Positions 7,264 through 14,923 of a stretch of 33,638 bases of DNA are shown here, in pieces. The DNA is from an uncultured Porphyromonadaceae bacterium (GTDB lineage Bacteria > Bacteroidota > Bacteroidia > Bacteroidales > Muribaculaceae), in assembly GCA_947176605.1 (NCBI GenBank), contig CAMWRH010000027.1, positions 1 through 33,638 of the forward strand, given 5' to 3'. Every line of letters starts with the position of its first letter. Position 1 is the stretch's first letter. The notes beneath the pieces were generated by a model. The model was given only the letters and a program-made list of their open reading frames with translations, had not been told where the DNA came from and made no database searches. The position numbers and the translations under genes were made by a program.

Positions 7264-8145
7264 TTAGAGTACAATCTCTTTAAATGCGCCGGCTGATTGA
7301 GCTGCTTTCTCGATATTGATGAAATCAAAATCATGCATCAGAGTGGTCAGACCCTTGAAAGCTCTTTTTCTGCGTATATTTGATTTGCAGTATCTTATCA
7401 GTCTGTTCTTCAGCGAACCCGTTGCCTCAAAATACTTCTCATATTCCTCACGAGTCATGAATTTTGATTTAATCTCCAGGATATCAAGAATATGGAAGTA
7501 ACACATCGTGTAGTCGGATTTGCGGATCTGATTCTTCACAAAACTTAGCGGCAGCAGTCGGAAATATCCACCTCCCGAATACGCAATCGGTCGGCCTACT
7601 ATCGGCAAATTCCCCAGACTTATCGGAAATTCATTGATTGTAATCCCATTGTAGGTAATCCGGCATGGGTTACTTCCACCTGTAAATGAAGGAAATCCTC
7701 CGAAATCACGAGCGCCCGGGAAGATCGAGGCATCATTCTCGATACCGAATTCATGCAATATCTCGAATGCCCATTTATTGACTTCACCGATTGAGAAAGC
7801 CGGGGCGCGGAAGCTGCGCACCTTCATACCAGTACAATCCTCCAGCGCCTTGACAGCCCCCTCCGTATCCTTGCGGAATTCCTCCGGAGTCATCTTGTTA
7901 ATCCATCGGTGATGATTCGAATGCGAACCGATTTCATGTCCGGCGGCGGCAATTTTCTTCACCACATGAGGGAAATATTCGGCAAGTCCGCCAAGGCAGA
8001 AAAAAGTGGCTTTAATTCCATTTTCATCGAGAGCCTCAAGGATTTTGTCAAGTTGAGCATCGTATGCTTTATACTTGAAATCCTCATCCTCCTTATAGAA
8101 CTTCTCGATATACCATTCCTCGATGTCAAACGTAAGGATATTCAT
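7264..8145 (-). CDS. Polysaccharide deacetylase (NodB-homology, PF01522; DUF3473-like C-terminus)
   Basis: 293 residues. Metal and catalytic motifs are in order: TFDIEEW (Asp7, Glu9), HEIGSHSNHH with the metal pair His75 and His79, and RAPAFS with Arg113. The C-terminal part (GGGYFRLLPLSF, YFHILDIL) is that of the DUF3473-type deacetylases seen in exopolysaccharide loci. No signal peptide is seen, so it likely works in the cytoplasm on a lipid-linked or nucleotide sugar, removing N-acetyl groups. A free amine so made is the natural acceptor for the acyl group built by the neighbouring ACP enzymes (inference). A 20-bp inverted repeat brackets the gene (7228-7247 and 8167-8186), so its presence or orientation may vary. 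Confidence 0.92.
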   Translation of the reverse strand: MNILTFDIEEWYIEKFYKEDEDFKYKAYDAQLDKILEALDENGIKATFFCLGGLAEYFPHVVKKIAAAGHEIGSHSNHHRWINKMTPEEFRKDTEGAVKALEDCTGMKVRSFRAPAFSIGEVNKWAFEILHEFGIENDASIFPGARDFGGFPSFTGGSNPCRITYNGITINEFPISLGNLPIVGRPIAYSGGGYFRLLPLSFVKNQIRKSDYTMCYFHILDILEIKSKFMTREEYEKYFEATGSLKNRLIRYCKSNIRRKRAFKGLTTLMHDFDFINIEKAAQSAGAFKEIVL

Positions 8146-8166
8146 TTCTGATGTGACTGCGTGATA

Positions 8167-8186
8167 ATTATATGTGAAAGGTAGAA
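8167..8186. repeat. Right copy of the inverted repeat flanking the deacetylase gene
   Basis: The reverse strand reads TTCTACCTTTCA then CATATAAT from 8186 down to 8167 and matches 7228-7247 at 19 of 20 positions. Its outer end coincides with the first base of the hairpin stem at 8186-8198. Confidence 0.65.
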
Positions 8187-8252
8187 TTCGGACGGAGGCC
8201 CGCGGATAGGGTCAGATGGAATGTGATTGAAAACACAGACCTCCGCCCGAAT
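8186..8252 (-). repeat. Long-loop hairpin upstream of the deacetylase gene
   Basis: 13-nt arms attcggacggagg (8186-8198) and cctccgcccgaat (8240-8252) pair with one G-U in the minus-strand RNA around a 41-nt loop. No U-run follows, so it is not a standard terminator. A second short GC-rich hairpin (tcgggc caaa gcccga, 8292-8307) lies upstream, just after the ACP-2 stop. Apart from these and the repeat copy, the 199-bp spacer 8146-8344 shows no gene. Confidence 0.5.
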
Positions 8253-8344
8253 GGATATTTCGTCAGATATACTGCAACGGGGGGATTACCATCGGGCCAA
8301 AGCCCGACATCAGCAGATGCCGCGGCGATATGGTGAGTTTCGGA

Positions 8345-8584
8345 TTAAAGTTCCACCTCCTGGCGGCGCAGGATCTCCTTACCGGCCTCATATGACGTAA
8401 AGGCCAGGATATCCTCCGGGTCGAGCATCACATCGAAAGTCTCTTCGGCGAGAGTCACGAGGTTGAGCTGGTGCACGGAATCCCATGCTTCCACATTCTC
8501 CTTGCAGAAATCAGCGTTAAGCTCCTCCGGCTTCACACCGAACACCTCCACAAAGATATCATTGTATTTATTCAGATTTTCCAT
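8345..8584 (-). CDS. Acyl carrier protein (capsule-associated), ACP-2
   Basis: 79 residues, acidic. Ser36 in EAWDSVHQLNLV is the phosphopantetheine site in the W-D-S form. It is different in sequence from ACP-1 at 5457-5690. The gene lies 24 nt after the AMP-forming ligase, whose product would be loaded onto this carrier, so the two look like a substrate-loading pair, as in stand-alone A/PCP pairs of D-alanylation (DltA/DltC). It starts at the ATG at 8582-8584. Confidence 0.85.
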   Translation of the reverse strand: MENLNKYNDIFVEVFGVKPEELNADFCKENVEAWDSVHQLNLVTLAEETFDVMLDPEDILAFTSYEAGKEILRRQEVEL

Positions 8585-8608
8585 ATCTATTGATTTTCCG
8601 TTTATGTG

Positions 8609-10009
8609 TCATTCATTACCGAGACGGGCATACAGTATCTTTCCCGCCTCATTCTTTGGCAGCTCCTCATGCACGCGCACCGCAATCGCGGTGGCCGGCA
8701 CATGAATGGCATTCATAAGGGTTTCCTTCGCAGTGTCGGCCTGGGCGGCATCCGTAAGGTGTATCACAAGACGCTCATCGGTGCCGGTGCAGGCGCATTC
8801 GCAGGTCACTGCTCCGCGCAGTATCTGCTCCGACTCGTCGAGCCCTACGCGGTTGCCATACAGTTTGAGGAATCTCCCCATGCGCCCCTTGATGAAATAG
8901 AACCCGTCGGCATCGCGGTAGGCGATGTCGCCCGTAGGGAGAAAACCGTGGCGTTCATCACCGAGAGCCAGATCGGCGCGGCATCGCGCATATCCCATCG
9001 TCACATTACGCCCTTCGTAGCACATCTCACCCGTAGCCGGCGACTCCTGAATCTCATTGCCGTCGGCATCACGCAGCGACAGTCTGCCGTTGGGCACCGC
9101 AATACCGATACTCCCCATCTTCGAAATGGCATATTCCGGCGGGAGCCACGCCATGCGGGCAGTACCTTCCGACTGGCCGTAGGTGGCGATCCAGCGCTTC
9201 CCGTTGTCGCGGCAATACTCGGCGAATTTCAGGTTAAGCGCCTCCGGCATACGTCCGCCACCCTGCGTGAGCAGCGTGAGGCGGGGGAGCTTCATGCGGT
9301 AGAACCGCATCTTATCCAGCACATCGAAACTGAAAGGGACACCAGTAAAACTCGTGGCCTCCTGCTCCTTGATGAACTTCCAGAATACCGGGTCGGTCAT
9401 CTTGGCATCCGTAATCAGCAGCGTAGCGCCCACCTTAAGATGGCTGAACACCATCGACAGCCCCATAGTGTAATGCAGCGGGAGCACCATCAGCGGACGC
9501 TCGGTTTCATCCAGACCGAAGAAAGTCGAGATATTCAGCGCCGCAGCCTCGATGTTGGAGTACATGTGGCGCACCAGTTTCGGACTCCCCGTAGAGCCCG
9601 ACGTCGGGAGCAGATGACTGAGATCGGGGTGCATCTCCGGAGCCGGAGCACCGGTGGCACGCAGCCGGTAGCCGAACTCCTCGGCCACTACCGGCTCCAC
9701 CGTCACCCCCGCCATATCTGCCGGAGCACAGATAAACTGCGGCAGATATGTCCCGGTGAGGGTAGCGAGCAGCGACTCCTCCGTATTCGCATTAAGAATC
9801 AGGGGCACATTCCCCGAAAGCAGAGAGGCCAGCACCCAGGCCACCCCTCCCGTGTTGTTGCGCGTCAGCAGAAAAAGCAGCGAACGCGCCGGCAGCGCCG
9901 ACCGCATCATATCGGCCAGCGCCAGCACCTCTCCGAGCTTCAGCACGCGCCCGTCGGAATCGATGGCCACGGTAAGCTCCGGAGAGAATCTTTCTAAATC
10001 CAGCAGCAT
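8609..10009 (-). CDS. AMP-forming acyl/amino-acid adenylating ligase (ANL superfamily)
   Basis: 466 residues. Adenylation motifs are in order: PTSGSTGSPK at 135-144 (phosphate loop), YGQSEGTARM near 268 (the A5 region), PTGDIAYRDADGFYFIKGR with GRFLKLYGNRVG (A7-A8), and Lys457 in LPKNEAGKIL (the A10 catalytic lysine). It is shorter than a fatty-acyl-CoA ligase and close to DltA-like or stand-alone adenylating enzymes. It would activate a carboxylic or amino acid as its adenylate and load ACP-2, encoded 24 nt downstream. The specificity is not readable. The block is visibly GC-richer than the glycosyltransferase genes beyond 10.8 kb, which suggests a separate origin. Confidence 0.9.
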   Translation of the reverse strand: MLLDLERFSPELTVAIDSDGRVLKLGEVLALADMMRSALPARSLLFLLTRNNTGGVAWVLASLLSGNVPLILNANTEESLLATLTGTYLPQFICAPADMAGVTVEPVVAEEFGYRLRATGAPAPEMHPDLSHLLPTSGSTGSPKLVRHMYSNIEAAALNISTFFGLDETERPLMVLPLHYTMGLSMVFSHLKVGATLLITDAKMTDPVFWKFIKEQEATSFTGVPFSFDVLDKMRFYRMKLPRLTLLTQGGGRMPEALNLKFAEYCRDNGKRWIATYGQSEGTARMAWLPPEYAISKMGSIGIAVPNGRLSLRDADGNEIQESPATGEMCYEGRNVTMGYARCRADLALGDERHGFLPTGDIAYRDADGFYFIKGRMGRFLKLYGNRVGLDESEQILRGAVTCECACTGTDERLVIHLTDAAQADTAKETLMNAIHVPATAIAVRVHEELPKNEAGKILYARLGNE

Positions 10010-10053
10010 GAAGCAAACAGTGTGATTGATTAGTATTCAGCCAAGGTGGGGAA

Positions 10054-10791
10054 TCAGATTGAGGCGCATCCGTCGACACCGAGTATCTGTCCCGAAATAT
10101 AGGAAGCCTGGTCCGATGCAAGGAAAGCCACCGCCTTCGCCACATCCTCCGGCTCGCCGAGCCGTCCGAGCGCGATGCGCCCGATACGGGTGTCGATCTT
10201 GTCGCCCGAAGCCTCATACAGTTCTTCGAAACGCTCGGTATGCACTATGCCCGGAGCCACGGCATTGACGCGCACACCCTGCGGCGCCAGTTCCTTGGCC
10301 GCCGACTTGGTGAACGCGATGATGGCCCCCTTCGTAGCAGAATAAGCCGACTGCCCCGCAGAACCGAGCACCGCAGTGACCGAAGCGATATTCACTATGG
10401 AGCCGCCACCGGTGCGTGCCATGATGCGCGAAACGAGCTGAATCAGTTCGATAACGGCAATCACATTCACGCGGAACATCAGTTCGGTTTCCTCCCTGAC
10501 GATCATGCCGATTTTCTTATTGAAAACGACACCCGCGTTATTCACCAGCACATCGATTCGCCCGGCTTCCTTCTTCACGGCCATCATGGCCGACTTGGCA
10601 CCCTGCGCATCGGTCACATCGAAATAGAGCGCATGGAAATCCGGATTAGCCGCCTCCAGCTCAGCCATCGAGCCCTCGGCGCGGTCGCAGCCATACACAA
10701 TGGCACCTTCCGCAAGCATATGCAGCGCGATAGCCTTACCGATACCCTGGGCGGCACCGGTGACAACGCAAACCTTATCTGTTAGAATCAT
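10054..10791 (-). CDS. SDR oxidoreductase, second FabG-like enzyme of the acyl block
   Basis: 245 residues from the ATG at 10789-10791, which lies 8 nt after the stop of the preceding gene and gives the normal MILTDKVCVVTGAAQGIG beginning. An upstream in-frame extension runs back into that gene and is discarded. Motifs are TGAAQGIG (11-18), NNAG (84-87) and catalytic Ser137-Tyr150-Lys154 (YSATKG), with the GQILGVDGC ending typical of FabG-like SDRs. It precedes the ligase by 44 nt. It may reduce the 3-oxoacyl thioester or make the acid activated by the ligase. It shares the high GC content of the ligase gene. Confidence 0.85.
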   Translation of the reverse strand: MILTDKVCVVTGAAQGIGKAIALHMLAEGAIVYGCDRAEGSMAELEAANPDFHALYFDVTDAQGAKSAMMAVKKEAGRIDVLVNNAGVVFNKKIGMIVREETELMFRVNVIAVIELIQLVSRIMARTGGGSIVNIASVTAVLGSAGQSAYSATKGAIIAFTKSAAKELAPQGVRVNAVAPGIVHTERFEELYEASGDKIDTRIGRIALGRLGEPEDVAKAVAFLASDQASYISGQILGVDGCASI

Positions 10792-10799
10792 AAGAAGTT

Positions 10800-11429
10800 T
10801 TATTTTAGACGTCGAGCCGGCGATGTGAAGAGAGTAGTGCCCGATTCCACATCCATTGTCACAAACGAACAAGCACCAATCACGCAGTCACTGCCAATAT
10901 GTACATTATGATTGATCATTGCGCCGGTATGGATCATATTGTTGTCGCCAATAGTTGTTGCCCCGACCATCATGACTTGCGAATCAATTCTGTTCCATGA
11001 TCCGATTTTGCAGTCGTGACCGATAATCGTCATTGACTGGATAAAGTTATAGTCGCCCAGTTCGGCATCAGCGGCAATGGTGGTATATGTACCTACGAGA
11101 GTCCCTTTGCCGAGTTTTGCGTTTGTTCCGATTCGTGCGGTATTATGTATAAGGGTAATAAAGTTACCACCCTTCTCCAAAATAGATTCGATACACGCTT
11201 TTCTTGATTTCCCGCCGATAGAACATACGAATACCTCCTCAGCAGAAGGCATATAATCCTTGATAGTGCCTAATACAGGAGGATAATTCTCAAATCCGTC
11301 GAGCGAATGGATATTATCATCAATAAAACCCTTTATTGAGAATTCATCTCCAAAACCACGACTTTCGCGAGCCAGATCATACATGGTGCGTCCCATTCCT
11401 CCGGCTCCTATGATTATCAGTTGCTTCAT
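10800..11429 (-). CDS. PglD/NeuD-family sugar acyltransferase
   Basis: 209 residues. The N-terminal Rossmann-like part (MKQLIIIGAGGMGRTMYDL, then FIDDN) and the C-terminal left-handed beta-helix (repeats such as IGTNAKLGKGTLVGTYTTI, MTIIGHDCKIGSWNRID, TTIGDNNMIHTGAMINHNVHIG) give the two-domain plan of PglD and NeuD. These enzymes N-acetylate amino sugar nucleotides or O-acetylate sialic acid. His in IIGHDCKIG is the likely catalytic base. The gene follows a glycosyltransferase after a single nucleotide. With ACP genes nearby, an acyl group other than acetyl is conceivable (inference). Confidence 0.88.
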   Translation of the reverse strand: MKQLIIIGAGGMGRTMYDLARESRGFGDEFSIKGFIDDNIHSLDGFENYPPVLGTIKDYMPSAEEVFVCSIGGKSRKACIESILEKGGNFITLIHNTARIGTNAKLGKGTLVGTYTTIAADAELGDYNFIQSMTIIGHDCKIGSWNRIDSQVMMVGATTIGDNNMIHTGAMINHNVHIGSDCVIGACSFVTMDVESGTTLFTSPARRLK

Positions 11430-11430
11430 A

Positions 11431-12582
11431 TTATTTCTCGTTTATCGCCTCCAGAAGTACCTTTTCGATTTTCCGACCGATTACGTCCGGAGAATATTTT
11501 TCTCTGCATTCACGTGCAATGATTTCTTTGTCGTAATCATGATATGTATCAATCATACGGTCAATAGCCTCAGCAAGCTGACCAACATTCCCTTTTTCTA
11601 CAAGAATACCATTGGAGTCGTTGATAATCTCTTCCGGTCCACCGCAGACTGTGCCAATTACGGGTAGTCCCGTGGCTGTGGCTTCAATAAATACCACCCC
11701 AAAAGTTTCGCAATTTGATGCCAACACAAATGCATCTCCCTTAGCGAGATACTCATGTACTTCAGCTTTGTTCTTACTTCCTGCTAAAGTAATATTGTCA
11801 TGCAGGTGTAGGGAGTCGATAAGTTGTTGAAGGTTTGCTTTTTCAGGTCCGGAACCTATGATATTAAGATGCCACTCTTTCTTTGATTTAATTTTTGAAA
11901 AAGCTTTAATCAGTATATCATGCCCCTTACGTGGCAGTAAAGCTCCTACGCTGACAAATTCAATGGTCGACCTTTCAGGCGTCGGGCTTACGTCAGAGGA
12001 TAGTAGGAAATCCGCACTGACAAGATTATTGATTGTAATTGCATCGAATCCAAAATTAGACTTTATGCTATTTCGCAATGAATCGGAAACAGCAATAATT
12101 CTGGAGCAATAAGGATATGTGTTCATGGCCAAAGATCTAACATATGGCTTAATCGGTTTGGCATTCAATTCAGACCAATGTTCAATACCTACCAGTGGGA
12201 TAGAGTTTTCCTTACAAAGCCTTGACACCAGTGCCATGTTAGTTAGATAATGCGCATATATAATATCGGGAAGCCCCTTTTGTTTGACCGCATAATTATA
12301 TACCATCTTCCCCATACTCTCACGTGCTCTATTTGCTAAAGCTTTAGATATACATGATATTAGAGCAAGCGGCATAAGAAAAAGTGAATAGCATGGGATA
12401 TTATCGATGGTTTGAGATGTAATGCCTATCTTTCTTTTTTTTAATCTGAGTCTGCGGTGTACGCATAATATCGTGACATCGTGTCCAAGCTTTTGTAATT
12501 CTTTAGCTTGGTCAAGCTCAAAATTACCCCAAGTAGGATTATCAGAAGTTGGAATCCCACGTGAAATCAGAAATATATTCAT
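11431..12582 (-). CDS. Glycosyltransferase family 4 (GT-B)
   Basis: 383 residues. The N-terminal domain starts MNIFLISRGIPTSDNPTWGNFELDQA and has AHYLTNMALVSRL. The C-terminal GT-B domain has VGALLPRKGHDILIKAF and the E-x7-E motif in SNCETFGVVFIEATATGLPVIGT, which binds the nucleotide-sugar phosphates and marks a retaining GT4 enzyme. It would add one sugar of the repeat unit on the cytoplasmic side of the membrane. Neighbours are tightly packed (1 nt to the PglD-like gene). Donor and acceptor are unknown. Confidence 0.9.
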   Translation of the reverse strand: MNIFLISRGIPTSDNPTWGNFELDQAKELQKLGHDVTILCVHRRLRLKKRKIGITSQTIDNIPCYSLFLMPLALISCISKALANRARESMGKMVYNYAVKQKGLPDIIYAHYLTNMALVSRLCKENSIPLVGIEHWSELNAKPIKPYVRSLAMNTYPYCSRIIAVSDSLRNSIKSNFGFDAITINNLVSADFLLSSDVSPTPERSTIEFVSVGALLPRKGHDILIKAFSKIKSKKEWHLNIIGSGPEKANLQQLIDSLHLHDNITLAGSKNKAEVHEYLAKGDAFVLASNCETFGVVFIEATATGLPVIGTVCGGPEEIINDSNGILVEKGNVGQLAEAIDRMIDTYHDYDKEIIARECREKYSPDVIGRKIEKVLLEAINEK

Positions 12583-12596
12583 ACCGAGAATGGAAA

Positions 12597-13877
12597 TTAA
12601 ATGCTTAAAATAGCATCTTTAAAGTTTCTGCTTACAATATCAGCATTGAAATATTGGTTGGCAATTGCACTTGCCCTTTTTAATGATTCCTCATTATTTC
12701 CATGTAGGGCTTGGTTGAGAGCGAGAATAAGATTCTCCTTTCCGCGCTTTGTTACGACTTGTGCACAATCCTTCCCTTTTAAAAACTCTGTCATCGCAAT
12801 TCCATCCGGACCGTAATAAATCATCGGTGTTCCCGAAGCAAGATATTCTCCCATTTTGGTAGACATAGAATATCGCGTGAACTTTGCAGTCTGGATGTCT
12901 ATAGATATCGGCAAGTATACGACATGCGCTGAAGCCAAAATATCGGGTATTTCAGTATTAGGGACAGGCGGGTGAATACGAGTACAAGGGGGAAGACTAC
13001 CGAGAAAGTTTTCAATCTGCTCAGCCGGCGTGTCGGTGAATATATCGAAATAGAGTTGCTCTACGTTTGAATTGATTTCTTCCACAGCTGCCATCATATC
13101 TCGCAAGGCAATATGGTTATGCCAACCGATTTTGCCGGTAAATACAATATTGGGCGTAGGTTGGAGTGTGCAATCAGAGGCGGTTATTCTTGCCGGATTT
13201 GTAAAGCAGGTGAATTTGTAGCCATATCTGTCGTTATACTCCTTTGCCATCATTTCGGTCGAGGAGAAGTAACCTGATGCAATTCCCAAAACTTCCTTGA
13301 GCAGCGCTTCGGCGTGTTGCCTATGATTAGACTCCCGTATAATCCTATATGAAGGCGAAAGCCAATCGTCAAATCCGTGAATGATGATTTTGATATCGGG
13401 AAATTTCTTATTTACCTCCAATATAAACTTGGCCATCGCGATGTCGCCGACGGATGTGTAAATCACATCCGGCTTAATTTCCTTAATCCACGCCTCAAAT
13501 TCACTACTGATTGAAAGTGCGAATCGTGTTTCATATAGATCCAATCGTTGCATCACGGGCCGAATGAATTTTTCATAACATACAGTTTTGAAAGATTTTT
13601 TCCGATTCGACTTCTCTTTTCTATCCTGTCTTACACCGCGGTGAGACACAGACGGATGAGATATATGATTAAACGGGAATGAATATGAAACCTCTTTATC
13701 TCCTAAAAAATAGAAATCGGCTACCTCTTTCGCGTATTCCGATTCTGTCAGAGATGCGCAAAACAGGTTCTCTTTAGGCCATTGTGAGAATAAATTGAGT
13801 GTCGTTATTGCATCACCGGCTTTAAATCCTCGCGAGAGAATAAGAATGCTAAAATCATTAGAATTTTTTATATCCAT
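12597..13877 (-). CDS. Glycosyltransferase, GT-B fold
   Basis: 426 residues. The N-terminal half is divergent, with a lysine/arginine-rich stretch around VRQDRKEKSNRKKS. The C-terminal half shows IVFTGKIGWHNHIALRDMMAA, LASAHVVYLPISID and STKMGEYLASGTPMIYYGPDG, the usual donor-binding half of GT4-like enzymes with a shifted acidic motif. Its start overlaps the stop of the wzy gene by 10 bp. It likely adds a sugar to the lipid-linked repeat unit. Assignment to family GT4 is less certain than for the neighbours. Confidence 0.78.
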   Translation of the reverse strand: MDIKNSNDFSILILSRGFKAGDAITTLNLFSQWPKENLFCASLTESEYAKEVADFYFLGDKEVSYSFPFNHISHPSVSHRGVRQDRKEKSNRKKSFKTVCYEKFIRPVMQRLDLYETRFALSISSEFEAWIKEIKPDVIYTSVGDIAMAKFILEVNKKFPDIKIIIHGFDDWLSPSYRIIRESNHRQHAEALLKEVLGIASGYFSSTEMMAKEYNDRYGYKFTCFTNPARITASDCTLQPTPNIVFTGKIGWHNHIALRDMMAAVEEINSNVEQLYFDIFTDTPAEQIENFLGSLPPCTRIHPPVPNTEIPDILASAHVVYLPISIDIQTAKFTRYSMSTKMGEYLASGTPMIYYGPDGIAMTEFLKGKDCAQVVTKRGKENLILALNQALHGNNEESLKRASAIANQYFNADIVSRNFKDAILSI

Positions 13878-14923
13878 GTTGGAGCAGATAATATAGTTTG
13901 GAAGGTGTCATAAAATTCCCCATAGGTTTCCCCTGTCATACCTGTCATGCTTCGTCTTATCATCAGTAAAGAATATATAGAAAGAATTCCATAACGGATT
14001 GTCTTATCTTTAATCTGATAGAGCATATTGGGGAAAGAGAAGATAAAGTATATGCTGAAATAGAGCATTAATCTAAGAAGAATCACGACAACGAATGTGA
14101 ATGGCAACAGAATGTATGAGAGGATTGAAATTATGCACACTATGGATTGGGCTTTCTTAATAGGACATGTACGCATTAAAAGAATAAGCCATAATATATC
14201 AAAAATGATGGTGAATGAATAACTGCCCTCATCACCCATTAGATAGCGATTGAATTTTTCGTCATCGAATATCACTGCCGCAATTTGAAAATACTCTATA
14301 TATTTTATTGATATAATAATAAGTACGCAAAAGGCAGCAACGCAAGAATAGACCCATATCCAACTGCGTATATTAGGTCGCCAATATCCAAATATAATTA
14401 TAGGAAGAAATATTATAGCAGTTTTGTGTATCGAACATGCGATTAGTATTACAATTAAGAACTTAATAATATTTTTCTGTGTAATATACTTAATTGAGTA
14501 GAACAAAATTGTCATTGCAAAGAATTGCCGCATCATTGAACATCCTAACAACTGAAAATTAAAAGTGAATGTAAAAATGAACACTGCAATCCACCAGTAT
14601 TTTTGAGGAACGTATATTTTTATATGCTTATATACGATATAATATTCTACGGCGGTTAAAAGAAATATCATACCCATAAACCCAATCGGTTGACATGCCA
14701 CATTAATTAGGACCCAACCAGGTTCACCGATTTCAGGGTCAAAGCCCCCGGAGCATTCCAAAAATGCTAAATAATAATTCCAATAATCATTACCATAATC
14801 ATAACGAATCCCGTAACATATTGACAATAAGATTTGGGAATACGTCATGAATTTTCTATTATTTTTGCTTGCAAGAAAAGCTAATATAACGGCACAGAAA
14901 TTTATAAAAAGAGCTGTGATCAT
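13868..14923 (-). CDS. wzy: EpsG-like polysaccharide polymerase (Wzy)
   Basis: 351 residues, nearly all hydrophobic, with about ten membrane segments. The signature GIRYDYGNDYWNYYLAF near the N-terminus is the R-Y-D-x-G-x-D-Y-x-x-Y motif of the EpsG family, which polymerises repeat units at the periplasmic side. I choose the ATG at 14921-14923 because it makes the common 4-bp ATGA overlap with the stop of the upstream glycosyltransferase. The frame is open slightly further. It is among the most AT-rich genes here, as is usual for Wzy. Confidence 0.9.
   Translation of the reverse strand: MITALFINFCAVILAFLASKNNRKFMTYSQILLSICYGIRYDYGNDYWNYYLAFLECSGGFDPEIGEPGWVLINVACQPIGFMGMIFLLTAVEYYIVYKHIKIYVPQKYWWIAVFIFTFTFNFQLLGCSMMRQFFAMTILFYSIKYITQKNIIKFLIVILIACSIHKTAIIFLPIIIFGYWRPNIRSWIWVYSCVAAFCVLIIISIKYIEYFQIAAVIFDDEKFNRYLMGDEGSYSFTIIFDILWLILLMRTCPIKKAQSIVCIISILSYILLPFTFVVVILLRLMLYFSIYFIFSFPNMLYQIKDKTIRYGILSIYSLLMIRRSMTGMTGETYGEFYDTFQTILSAPTWI

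Noticed and set aside
8606-9997. Long plus-strand open frame (463 codons) opposite the ligase gene
   Set aside because: It is the mirror of a GC-rich gene with full adenylation motifs. Its translation is rich in Arg, His and Gln and has no recognisable domain.
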